From positions 186,001 through 250,000 of the forward strand of contig NZ_MVDE01000001.1 in assembly GCF_002843385.1 (NCBI RefSeq): a DNA stretch of 64,000 nucleotides. The letters run 5' to 3'. Both the position numbers and the translations under genes were made by a program. Source of the stretch: Labilibaculum manganireducens. GTDB lineage: Bacteria > Bacteroidota > Bacteroidia > Bacteroidales > Marinifilaceae. The notes under the pieces were generated by a model that saw nothing but the letters and a program-made list of their open reading frames with translations, did no database searches and was not told the DNA's origin. Positions 26,641-34,323 of this stretch are shown here, one piece after another (within the stretch, counting starts at the first letter, position 1; each line of letters begins with the position of its first letter).

Positions 26641-26831
26641 ATCGTAAGTATTAGTTGTTGTTTGTATGTCTTTTGTAATTTTTCTACGATACAATATTCC
26701 GAAATAGTTATTGGAATGAAAAATAAAATGAATTCAACTGTAGAATCATTGTAGTGAATTGTATTTTATCCTGTTCCCTTTCGGGATAAGGCAAGGAAAA
26801 GCAGCTCCATTCCGCTGTCAAAAATCTGTTT

Positions 26832-27226
26832 GGAGAGTATCCGGCGCAAACCAGACCATCAAAAAATAGTTTGAAGAGCATCCGGCGCAAGCCAGACCAT
26901 CAAAAAATAGTTTGGAGAGCATCTGACGCAAGCCAGACCATCAAAAAATAGTTTGAAGAGCATCCGGCGCAAGCCAGACCATCAAAAAAAAGTTTGAAGA
27001 GCATCTGACGCAAGCCAGACCATCAAAAAATAGTTTGAAGAGCATCCGGCGCAAGCCAGACCATCAAAAAATAGTTTGGAGAGCATCCGGCGCAAGCCAG
27101 ACCATCAAAAAATAGTTTGGAGAGCATCCGGCGCAAGCCAGACCATCAAAAAAAAGTTTGAAGAGCATCCGGCGCAAGCCAGACCATCAAAAAAAAGTTT
27201 GGTGGGCAACCGGCACAAGCCTGATT
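26832..27226. repeat. Tandem repeat array, nine 41-bp copies plus a partial tenth
   Basis: Copies begin at 26832, 26873, 26914, 26955, 26996, 27037, 27078, 27119 and 27160, exactly 41 bp apart, with a diverged partial copy at 27201. The unit reads roughly gaagagcatccggcgcaagcc then agaccatcaaaaaatagttt. Copies differ at only a few sites (gaagag/ggagag, ccggcg/ctgacg, aatag/aaaag). There are no spacers, so it is not CRISPR. Since 41 is not a multiple of three, it cannot encode a regular protein repeat. It fills much of the 739-bp gap from 26695 to 27433; the rest holds a degenerate possible copy at about 26791 and a terminator at 27264. Confidence 0.95.
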
Positions 27227-27261
27227 TTACTTTTGTCTCTCCTTTACAGGGATAGAAAACA

Positions 27262-27288
27262 AAAAAGCCACCCCGAAGGATGGCTTTG
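27262..27288 (-). terminator. Terminator downstream of fabG
   Basis: aaagcca (27264-27270) pairs with tggcttt (27281-27287), with C-rich/G-rich bases next to the loop. In the minus direction it is followed by a T run, so it likely ends the fabG transcript 146 bp beyond its stop. Confidence 0.7.
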
Positions 27289-27433
27289 AAATATGATTTT
27301 GCAATTTCTTATACCGATTGGATAAATTAGTGGGCTACATTTCGCCATGCTCAATATAGCTTCCTATTTATTCCATCGGCATTAGACCGAGTTTTTTTCG
27401 CTCGCCACGGCTCACTAATTATTCAAAATGGTA

Positions 27434-28180
27434 TTACATGTTCATTCCACCACAAACGTGAATGGTTTGTCCGGTTACGTATGAAGAAAGATCGGAACCT
27501 AAATAAACACATGTTTTTGCAATTTCTTCAGGAGTACCTCCTCTTTTCAAAGGAATTTTACCAGCCCATTCTTTCACAACATCTTCAGGAAGTTTTCCTG
27601 TCATTTCTGTAATGATAAAACCCGGAGCAATTGCATTGGAACGAATTCCACGGGAACCCAATTCTTTAGCTACTGATTTTGTAAAGCCAATAATTCCTGC
27701 TTTAGAAGCAGAATAATTTGCCTGACCCGCATTTCCGCTAACACCTACAACAGAACTCATGTTGATGATAGAACCGCTGCGTTGCTTCAACATGGTTTTT
27801 TGAGCTGCTTTGGTAAAGTTGAATACCGATTTCAAGTTCACGTTAATCACCATATCCCACTGCTCTTCGGTCATACGCATTAACAAAGTATCTTTTGTGA
27901 TACCAGCGTTGTTAACCAAGATATCAATTGCACCAAATTCTGCTACAATTTCATTAACTACTCTGTCGGTATCAGCAAAATTACTTGCATCCGATGCATA
28001 TCCTTTGGCTTTTACGCCGTAAGAAGCAATTTCTTTTTCAGTTTCGATTGCCTGCTCATTGTAGAACAAATCAGTAAAAGCAACATTAGCACCTTGCTTT
28101 GCAAATTCGATTGCAACTGCTTTACCAATACCACGGGATGCACCGGTAATAATCGCTGTTTTTCCTTCTAATAACTTCAT
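27434..28180 (-). CDS. fabG: 3-oxoacyl-ACP reductase FabG
   Basis: This is the NADPH-dependent short-chain reductase of fatty-acid elongation. The 248-residue protein has the nucleotide motif TGASRGIG (about 13-20), NNAG (about 88-91), the catalytic S-Y-K set (INMSSVVG, NYSASKAG) and the FabG-type ending IAKTCVYLGSDLSSYVTGQTIHVCGGM. The overall pattern (LLMRMTEEQWDMVINVNLKSVF) fits true FabG rather than a generic dehydrogenase. It is not in a fab operon here. Confidence 0.93.
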   Translation of the reverse strand: MKLLEGKTAIITGASRGIGKAVAIEFAKQGANVAFTDLFYNEQAIETEKEIASYGVKAKGYASDASNFADTDRVVNEIVAEFGAIDILVNNAGITKDTLLMRMTEEQWDMVINVNLKSVFNFTKAAQKTMLKQRSGSIINMSSVVGVSGNAGQANYSASKAGIIGFTKSVAKELGSRGIRSNAIAPGFIITEMTGKLPEDVVKEWAGKIPLKRGGTPEEIAKTCVYLGSDLSSYVTGQTIHVCGGMNM

Positions 28181-28660
28181 GAAATTCTATTTTGATTTTT
28201 TACTTTCAATACAACAACCGGATTATCCGGTTTTTAAAACTAAGATTTCCAACAACTTAAACTGTGATTAATCACACTTGTATTCAAAAATCGAAAACAA
28301 ATATAAAATATTTTCCCCTATTTTACTTTATGAATTTGGATTTTGAAACTGGCGCAGGTGCTTTTCAACCAATTTTTAATCTTAATTCATCACTTACAAA
28401 ACTCAACTAATCAAATGGGTAACTTATTAATTCCGCTGAATCAAGTCTTCTAATTCCAGCTTTATCTCACTGGCTATTCTTAGCAGAAAAATTTCTGTAA
28501 TGCTTAAAGCAGTAATCCTCGAGATGATAGATCTCTGAAAAATATTTTGCGTGTGCGTTATTTGAGTGCAGTAGACATTATTATTAATTTATTCACAGTC
28601 AAAACTACATCACCTATTAGATATAGAAATAACTAAATCAACAGTTTACAATCTACAACT
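28181..28660. other. 480-bp intergenic region with a sirtuin 3'-end relic
   Basis: This gap between fabG and the accessory operon holds a relic of a sirtuin gene 3' end at 28427-28501 (listed separately). Outside the relic I see only AT-rich sequence and no terminator of the usual form. Confidence 0.5.
28427..28501 (-). pseudogene. Relic copy of the 3' end of the sirtuin gene
   Basis: Read on the minus strand this gives ITEIFLLRIASEIKLELEDL and then I-Q-R-N-stop. It aligns with the C-terminus of the sirtuin encoded at 31080-31844 (ITDIFLQGKASEILGELEK). Thirteen of the first 21 residues are identical. At DNA level, 28463-28503 and 31119-31159 match at 33 of 41 positions, including an exact tatctcact. 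The similarity stops just upstream of this block. The frame ends in TAA at the matching place. No start or earlier sirtuin sequence is present. Confidence 0.7.
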
Positions 28661-29545
28661 CTAAAATATTTTATATATCATTAAGGCAAGGAATCCAAGA
28701 GCAAGAATAATATACATCATTCCAGTATATCTATGATTACAAAGAATCTTACCAAACAAAGGTGGTGATTCTATATATTGCTTATGAATCCATCCAAATT
28801 TTTTATCATCACCAACCGAATACTCAATAAGATTAAAATTATTTTCACCATTCTTAACAATGTCTATTTTCTCACCAAAACTAAGAAAGGTGACTGTATT
28901 TGTATTGTCATCAGTAGATATAGGGTTCTGGCGAACCCTAACATCTTTAGCATTAACAAAATAATCTCCATTTGGAGTAAGTGGAATTAGAGATACTGCA
29001 ATTGTAAATAATAAAGCAATCTGTGTAATTTTAAGATTTTTAGATTCGACCGATACAAAATTATTTTTAGCACTTGATTTTAAAGATGGTAGAACTATAT
29101 ATTTACAACTTAATAATTGAATAATCTTTTCACACTCGAAAGGAATATTTTTTGTGAGAACATTTAATCCTTCACAACCTATCTGGTAAGATTCCTGAAT
29201 GTGCCCATTTGGGATGAACTTGATATAGTTGTTTTCTTGTAAACCAATAATAAGCTGCATCAATTCCAACAAACGGTCATTAGTCCTTTTTACATTTTTT
29301 GTATGAATTTTAGTATTAATGGAATCTCCTAATAATTTACGAACGGGCTTCTCCCATTTAGTTTCAGGAACCTTAAAAACTACATTGCCTTTGTATAATT
29401 CTATTCTTTGATTTGGGAAAAACTTCTTGATTAAATCTCTAAAAACATCATAAAAAATACTATCAGCCTGTCCATTATTATATTTGAGAATAAAGTTCAA
29501 GACTTCCTTTTCAAACCCACTAATATTGCTAATAACTTGTTCCAT
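28661..29545 (-). CDS. Membrane protein with extracytoplasmic SH3-like domain, accessory operon gene 3
   Basis: The 294-residue protein has a cytoplasmic N-terminal part of about 165 residues with no recognised domain, a membrane helix (about 171-190) and a bacterial SH3-like domain (about 195-258; VNAKDVRVRQNP, GEKIDIVKNG, FGWIHKQYIE). A second helix (about 275-293) ends it. SH3b domains often bind cell-wall or surface ligands. It begins directly after the stop of the preceding gene (0-bp gap), so the operon is tight. Function is unknown. The arrangement of a soluble part with two helices is compatible with a membrane effector, which is speculation. Confidence 0.7.
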   Translation of the reverse strand: MEQVISNISGFEKEVLNFILKYNNGQADSIFYDVFRDLIKKFFPNQRIELYKGNVVFKVPETKWEKPVRKLLGDSINTKIHTKNVKRTNDRLLELMQLIIGLQENNYIKFIPNGHIQESYQIGCEGLNVLTKNIPFECEKIIQLLSCKYIVLPSLKSSAKNNFVSVESKNLKITQIALLFTIAVSLIPLTPNGDYFVNAKDVRVRQNPISTDDNTNTVTFLSFGEKIDIVKNGENNFNLIEYSVGDDKKFGWIHKQYIESPPLFGKILCNHRYTGMMYIILALGFLALMIYKIF

Positions 29546-30367
29546 TTATCCTATGTAAGATTTTAGTTGTTTGTAAGGATCAGATTTATAATTATCTCGG
29601 TTATTAAAAATCATATAATCTATTCCAAAATCTTTCAATTTAGAGGCTACTTTATCAACATATACCTGACTTAAATTATTGCTAGATGTAACTTCAAGAA
29701 GAATCATCCCTGTTTTCATATCTCCAGCCCTTTTAAGTGTTTCAAAATCCATTATTGCCTCACCAATCCTTGCTTTACTGTTAGCTGTCGAAATGTATGC
29801 TAAATCTTTAGTTTTATAATAATTAGACGAAGAAATAAAATCTTCCCTTTCAACCTTTTCTATCTTCTTTGTAGTATTCCCGTAGTATGTATCAATAAAC
29901 TTTGCAACAGCCCTAGCAAATGCGTTTCTCTTATCTCCCTCTCGTTGATGAGATGTTATAAAATGATATATGTGATTGTAGTACACCTTCACAAAATGGG
30001 CATATTGAAAAATTATATCTGTTAATTGTTCATGACTTTGATAAGCAAAATTCTTTTCTAAAAATTCACTTACCATTATATAATTTTCTCGTAAAAACTT
30101 ATCCTTAATTGCCTTAAATCTATCTTCTTTTAATAGGTAAGAATTTAAAAGATCATTACGTTCCAAGCTAACTTCTAGGGATAAATATAGATTATTAGAC
30201 AAACAATATCTACGCTTTTCTACATGCTCTAAAAATACTGTAACTGTATCTCCAGTATCCAAAAACATAGGTAGATCAATAATATACTTTTTCCCTGTAA
30301 TCTCCTCCACCAAAACGCGATCACCGTAAATCTTTAATATTTGACTCTCTATATCTTTTGCTTTCAT
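29546..30367 (-). CDS. DUF1828-like protein, accessory operon gene 2
   Basis: The 273-residue protein opens with a beta-rich domain (about 1-70; YIIDLPMFLDTGDTVTVFLE, RRYCLSNNLYLSLEV) that resembles DUF1828. A helical middle follows, then a C-terminal segment MILLEVTSSNNLSQVYVDKV (about 222-241) plus DYMIFNNRD that resembles the DUF1829 partner fold. The family match is from pattern memory and is not certain. Proteins of this kind are scattered in accessory regions; the role is unknown. It follows gene 1 by 12 bp and abuts gene 3. Confidence 0.6.
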   Translation of the reverse strand: MKAKDIESQILKIYGDRVLVEEITGKKYIIDLPMFLDTGDTVTVFLEHVEKRRYCLSNNLYLSLEVSLERNDLLNSYLLKEDRFKAIKDKFLRENYIMVSEFLEKNFAYQSHEQLTDIIFQYAHFVKVYYNHIYHFITSHQREGDKRNAFARAVAKFIDTYYGNTTKKIEKVEREDFISSSNYYKTKDLAYISTANSKARIGEAIMDFETLKRAGDMKTGMILLEVTSSNNLSQVYVDKVASKLKDFGIDYMIFNNRDNYKSDPYKQLKSYIG

Positions 30368-30379
30368 AAAGGACTTTTA

Positions 30380-30814
30380 TTAGATCTTTAAACTATGATG
30401 CAAAATAATTTTCTGATAATCACAATAACTTAGAAAATCACTAAGATTAATCCTAAAATCAGATGTTAATTTATTTAGTTTCTTATTAATAATTTCCATT
30501 TCCTTATCCCCAAAAACGCCCTCTTCTTCTTTCACTTTATTCTGTAGAAATATAACATACTTCCAATATTTCTTACGATTAAGAATTGAACCATTATGAT
30601 GTAATATCTTAATTGTATATGTATTGTTGGTCTCTTTACATTTATGCTCTATTACTATGGTATGCTTAGATTGTATACCAAAAGGATCATACCCTCTAAC
30701 AATCAATTTATCGGTATTATTAAGAAATGCATCAAACATTCTCTTTACAGTAGGAAGTTCAACATTCATTTCTCCATCCGTTTTATCCAATTCCTTAAAT
30801 TCGGCAAACCTCAT
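30380..30814 (-). CDS. Unknown small protein, accessory operon gene 1
   Basis: I do not recognise this 144-residue protein. It is soluble, lysine-rich and has a beta-rich middle (KHTIVIEHKCK, YTIKILHHNGS) followed by a helical C-terminus (INKKLNKLTSDFRINLSDFL). It is the first gene of the three-gene unit, which sits between two copies of the sirtuin 3' end. A DUF6978-type assignment is possible but not supported enough to state. Confidence 0.6.
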   Translation of the reverse strand: MRFAEFKELDKTDGEMNVELPTVKRMFDAFLNNTDKLIVRGYDPFGIQSKHTIVIEHKCKETNNTYTIKILHHNGSILNRKKYWKYVIFLQNKVKEEEGVFGDKEMEIINKKLNKLTSDFRINLSDFLSYCDYQKIILHHSLKI

Positions 30815-31079
30815 TAGTGCTATTTAATTTCATTCAAATATAAACATATAATCTTTTAATCATATAATAGTCCCTCTTTAAATAAAATTAAAGAAAAAAA
30901 CTCCTTCATGAAATATTATATGTCATCCTCTTTTCTTCTATGCCAGCTTGCCAAATGTAATAGGATCAAAGTAAAAACTGCTTACTTATATATGATATCA
31001 ACATAACATTCCATTGTGATGAAAAAAAAAACCGCTAAAAAATCGCCTCATACCTCATTTCTCAATTATATGAATTAAT

Positions 31080-31844
31080 CTATTTTTTTGGGAAAATCAC
31101 CTTCTCCAACTCCCCTAGTATCTCACTAGCTTTTCCTTGAAGAAAAATATCCGTAATACGATGGGTATAATTGGATGGTTCGGTATTTATTTCGATAATT
31201 ACAGCTCCTGCCCGCTTTGCTTCATTGGGAATCATGGCAGCCGGCATTACCTCACCTGTGGTTCCAATAATCAATACCAGATCGGTCATTCTTGCTGCTA
31301 AAAGCGATTTACGATAAGCATTTTCAGGTATGCCTTCCCCGAAAAACACAAAATCGGGTTTTAAAACTTCACCATCATGAATACACCGGGGAGGCAATTT
31401 ATTCAAATCGACTTCATTGGGTAAGTACAATCGATCACAGACAGGACAAATCATTTTTTGCGAATTCCCATGAAATTCAAGCACATTTTTAGATCCTGCC
31501 ATCTGATGTAAATTATCGATATTCTGAGTTACAAGAGCCTTTAGCAGTCCCTTTGTCTCAAAATCGGCTAATACTCTGTGAGCCTGATTGAATTCTGCCT
31601 TTCCAAAAAAATCATAAAAAATTGCTTTAATGGCTGTCCACGATTCTTTGGGGTGGGAATGAAAGAAATCCAAATCCAGACATTGCGGATCGTATCGGCT
31701 CCATAAGCCTTCCGGTCCGCGAAAAGGTGGAATTCCACTCTCTACAGAAATACCGGCTCCGGTAAATGCAATCATCGATCCCGAATTCCGGATTAATTCA
31801 GCAGCCTGCCGCACATCAACTTTACTATTTAATTTATTTTTCAT
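31080..31844 (-). CDS. cobB: SIR2-family NAD-dependent protein deacylase
   Basis: The enzyme removes acyl groups from lysine using NAD. The 254-residue protein has the Rossmann motif FTGAGISVESGIPPFRG (about 28-44), the catalytic TQNIDNLHQMAG with the following FHGN histidine (about 124), and a zinc site of which only some cysteines remain obvious (CPVCDRLY and PPRCI). The later NAD motifs IIGTTGEVMPAAMIPNEAK and VIIEINTE are present. Its 3' end is duplicated in degraded form at 28427-28501, beyond the three-gene operon. Confidence 0.93.
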   Translation of the reverse strand: MKNKLNSKVDVRQAAELIRNSGSMIAFTGAGISVESGIPPFRGPEGLWSRYDPQCLDLDFFHSHPKESWTAIKAIFYDFFGKAEFNQAHRVLADFETKGLLKALVTQNIDNLHQMAGSKNVLEFHGNSQKMICPVCDRLYLPNEVDLNKLPPRCIHDGEVLKPDFVFFGEGIPENAYRKSLLAARMTDLVLIIGTTGEVMPAAMIPNEAKRAGAVIIEINTEPSNYTHRITDIFLQGKASEILGELEKVIFPKK

Positions 31845-31900
31845 TTAAAATGTGAATTTAAAATTGATATAATTTTGCATACTAATCTGTATTGCAACAA

Positions 31901-32030
31901 TTAACCCCTAATATCCCCTAAAGGAGACTTTACCACAATGCATAAAGTTCAGTATTCGTTACTTCATTTCCACCCTCACAAAAAAACTTCTCGTGTAATT
32001 ATTTAATCCCCTTTAGGAGTTTGGGGTAAT
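31901..32030. repeat. Inverted pair of CCCCTAAAGG-type repeats
   Basis: The left copy at 31901-31928 (acccctaatatcccctaaag in part) faces a right copy at 32003-32030 (atcccctttaggagtttggg in part), giving an imperfect inverted repeat about 130 bp across. A third single copy is at 6769-6792. It could form a large stem-loop or be a relic of a small mobile repeat. Confidence 0.5.
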
Positions 32031-32100
32031 CAAACAATACTCTTTTCTGAAACAAAAAAACACCCTGCAAATACCTGTAAACATGCAAATTAAAAGAAGT

Positions 32101-32138
32101 AACATTTATTTAACATTCTTGTAACATTCCTGTAATGT
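32101..32138 (+). promoter_or_regulatory. Candidate Pho box upstream of pstS
   Basis: aacat occurs at 32101, 32112 and 32123, exactly 11 bp apart, followed by aatgt at 32134. The middle units read aacattcttgt and aacattcctgt. PhoB-type regulators bind direct repeats with an 11-bp period, and the sequence resembles a Pho box core. The site lies about 120 bp before pstS, and a PhoB-like regulator gene is in the same cluster. Confidence 0.6.
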
Positions 32139-32259
32139 TAGCTTCATAACATTGTAGTACCAAAAGATGAGGAGTTTGCTTCTCTTCTGTTGTTAAGAGT
32201 GAAATATAAATAATTTAATAAATACAAGAACAATAGTTCTAAACTAAAATCTTAAAAAG

Positions 32260-33330
32260 ATGAAAAAATTTCAACTGCTTCTAACCGCTGTTATTGCTGT
32301 TGCCCTTATGGCTAGTTGTGGAGGCTCAGGAAAAGAAAAAGCAAAAACTGCTGAGAAAGCGGAAACCATTACCGGTGCCGGTGCAACTTTTCCACAACCA
32401 TTTTACAACAAAATTTTCAAAAACTACTCATCAGAAAAAGGTTTGCTGGTTACTTATGGAGGAATCGGATCAGGCGGAGGAATTCGCAGTCTGAAAGATG
32501 AAATTGTTGATTTTGGTGCAAGTGATGCATTTCTAAACGATGCTAAATTAGCTGAAATGCCGGGTGAAGTTCTTCATATTCCAACCTGTTTAGGTGCTGT
32601 TGTTGCAGCATACAACCTTCCTGAAAAACCAGAACTGAAATTCACTCCTGAACTAATGGAAGGTATTTTCATGGGTAAAATTACAAACTGGAAGGATGCT
32701 AAAATTGCAGCTGTAAATCCTGGTATTAACTTACCCGATTTAGCCATTACTGTAGTTTATCGTTCTGATGGAAGTGGAACAACTTTCATTTTCAGCGATT
32801 ACATGAGCAAAGTTAGTGCTGATTGGAAAGAAAAAATTGGTACAGGAAAAGCATTGCAATGGCCTGTTGGAATAGGTGCAAAAGGAAATCCAGGAGTTGC
32901 CGGAACTATCAGCCAAACTGTTGGTGCAATTGGTTATATCGGATCGGAATATGCATTTGCTCAAGACATTCCTGTAGCAAGCATTCAAAATTTAGCAGGT
33001 AACTTTATTAAGCCTTCTGTTGAATCGGTAAGTGCTTCGGCAAAAGGTGAAATGCCGGCCGATACACGTGTTAGTTTAACAAACACCGATGCTGTTGATG
33101 GATATCCTATCTCAAGTTTTACCTGGTTGATCATCTACAAAGAGCAGAATTACAAGAACAGAAGTCTTGATCAGGCTGTTCAAACCATAAAATTGATTGA
33201 TTGGGCAATTAGTGCTGATGCGCAAAAAGAAACTACAAAAGTTCATTATGCACCACTTCCTGAAACTGCGGTTGCGAAAGCAAAAGCTGTTTTGAGTACT
33301 GTTACCTACAATGGCAAGTCTTTAAAATAA
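32260..33330 (+). CDS. pstS: Phosphate ABC transporter substrate-binding lipoprotein
   Basis: PstS captures phosphate outside the inner membrane for the PstCAB pump. The 356-residue protein has a lipoprotein signal (Cys20 in LMASCGG) and then the phosphate-binding motifs ITGAGATFPQPFYNK, YGGIGSGGGIRSL, DFGASDAFL and VVYRSDGSGTTFIFSDYM. It is the first gene of the pst cluster and is preceded by a candidate Pho box. A long hairpin separates it from pstC, which fits the higher PstS dose needed. Confidence 0.97.
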   Translation: MKKFQLLLTAVIAVALMASCGGSGKEKAKTAEKAETITGAGATFPQPFYNKIFKNYSSEKGLLVTYGGIGSGGGIRSLKDEIVDFGASDAFLNDAKLAEMPGEVLHIPTCLGAVVAAYNLPEKPELKFTPELMEGIFMGKITNWKDAKIAAVNPGINLPDLAITVVYRSDGSGTTFIFSDYMSKVSADWKEKIGTGKALQWPVGIGAKGNPGVAGTISQTVGAIGYIGSEYAFAQDIPVASIQNLAGNFIKPSVESVSASAKGEMPADTRVSLTNTDAVDGYPISSFTWLIIYKEQNYKNRSLDQAVQTIKLIDWAISADAQKETTKVHYAPLPETAVAKAKAVLSTVTYNGKSLK

Positions 33331-33352
33331 CAAACTGATTAATTTCAATATT

Positions 33353-33421
33353 GAACTTGCTTCCAGTTTATTTGTATTCATACAATAAAAAAGTTCTCCA
33401 AACTTAACCGGAAGCAAGTTC
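33353..33421 (+). promoter_or_regulatory. Large hairpin between pstS and pstC
   Basis: gaacttgcttcc (33353-33364) pairs perfectly with ggaagcaagttc (33410-33421) around a 45-nt loop that contains a smaller stem. There is no strong T run, so it may stabilise the pstS message or reduce read-through into pstC rather than terminate fully. Confidence 0.6.
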
Positions 33422-33449
33422 TTCATTTAACAGGAACCGTTCAAAGCTT

Positions 33450-34304
33450 ATGAACAGCGAAAAAATATTTCGATATCTTTTAATTGGTAGTGGTGTTTTG
33501 ATAGTACTGATTGCTATAGGAATTGTAACTACCTTATTTATTGGATCAATCCCCTCATTTAAAGAATTTGGTTTTGGTTTTATTTATTCAACAGACTGGA
33601 ATCCAACCCAAGGAAGAGAATCCTATGGTGCTCTCCCCTTTATTATTGGAACGCTGGTCACTTCAATTCTGGCATTATTAATAACATTTCCATTCGCCTT
33701 TTCCATTTCACTGTTTTTAGGCGAATATTTCAAGAATGGTAAATTACCATCTTTTTTACGATCTGTGATCGATCTGTTGGCAGGTATCCCATCCGTTGTA
33801 TACGGTTTATGGGGATTTTATGCTTTACGACCCATAATTACCGACTTGGGACTAAACGCTCAGGGATTTGGTATTTTCACATCATCCATAGTTCTTGCAA
33901 TCATGATCATACCTTACGCATCCTCTCTCGGATCGGAAGTGATCTCAATGGTTCCCGGCAGTTTAAAAGAAGCAGCATATTCTCTTGGTGCTACCCGGTT
34001 TGAAGTTGTAAAAACGGTTATCATTCCCAATGCAGGATCAGGAATATTTGCAGGATATATTCTTGCATTAGGAAGAGCAATTGGAGAAACAATGGCAGTA
34101 ACCATGCTGATTGGTAACTCCAACAAAATTCCAACTGGAATTTTCGATTTAGGAAACACTATGGCAAGTTTAATCGCCAATCAATTTGGCGAAGCCGATG
34201 GTTTAAAATACACCTCATTGGTAGAAATAGGATTGCTCTTATTTGTAATCACAGGTATTGTAAACTACATCGGCAAATTAATCATGAAAAAATTATCGGC
34301 TTAG
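33450..34304 (+). CDS. pstC: Phosphate ABC transporter permease PstC
   Basis: The 284-residue protein has six membrane helices and the permease EAA-type loop (GSLKEAAYSLGATRFEVVKTVIIP), with family motifs GIPSVVYGLWGFYAL and ALGRAIGETMAVTM. It forms the membrane channel together with PstA. It is the second gene of the cluster, 119 bp after pstS, and is followed 19 bp later by pstA. Confidence 0.95.
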   Translation: MNSEKIFRYLLIGSGVLIVLIAIGIVTTLFIGSIPSFKEFGFGFIYSTDWNPTQGRESYGALPFIIGTLVTSILALLITFPFAFSISLFLGEYFKNGKLPSFLRSVIDLLAGIPSVVYGLWGFYALRPIITDLGLNAQGFGIFTSSIVLAIMIIPYASSLGSEVISMVPGSLKEAAYSLGATRFEVVKTVIIPNAGSGIFAGYILALGRAIGETMAVTMLIGNSNKIPTGIFDLGNTMASLIANQFGEADGLKYTSLVEIGLLLFVITGIVNYIGKLIMKKLSA

Positions 34305-34323
34305 CCGGAATAAGATATATAGA

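Larger units (their letters stand above)
31845..32259. other. 415-bp divergent control region between cobB and pstS
   Basis: The gap holds two facing copies of the CCCCTAAAGG-type repeat (31901-31928 and 32003-32030) and the phased repeats upstream of pstS (32101-32138). I see no open reading frame. Confidence 0.6.

Noticed and set aside
26708-26890. Short open frame running into the tandem array
   Set aside because: The 41-bp unit shifts the frame each time and the translation has no sign of a real protein.
26832-27226. Possible CRISPR array
   Set aside because: The 41-bp units are directly adjacent with no unique spacers and there are no cas genes nearby.
28400-28600. Independent gene in the fabG-islet gap
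   Set aside because: The only protein-like stretch is the sirtuin 3'-end relic; there is no start codon or longer frame.
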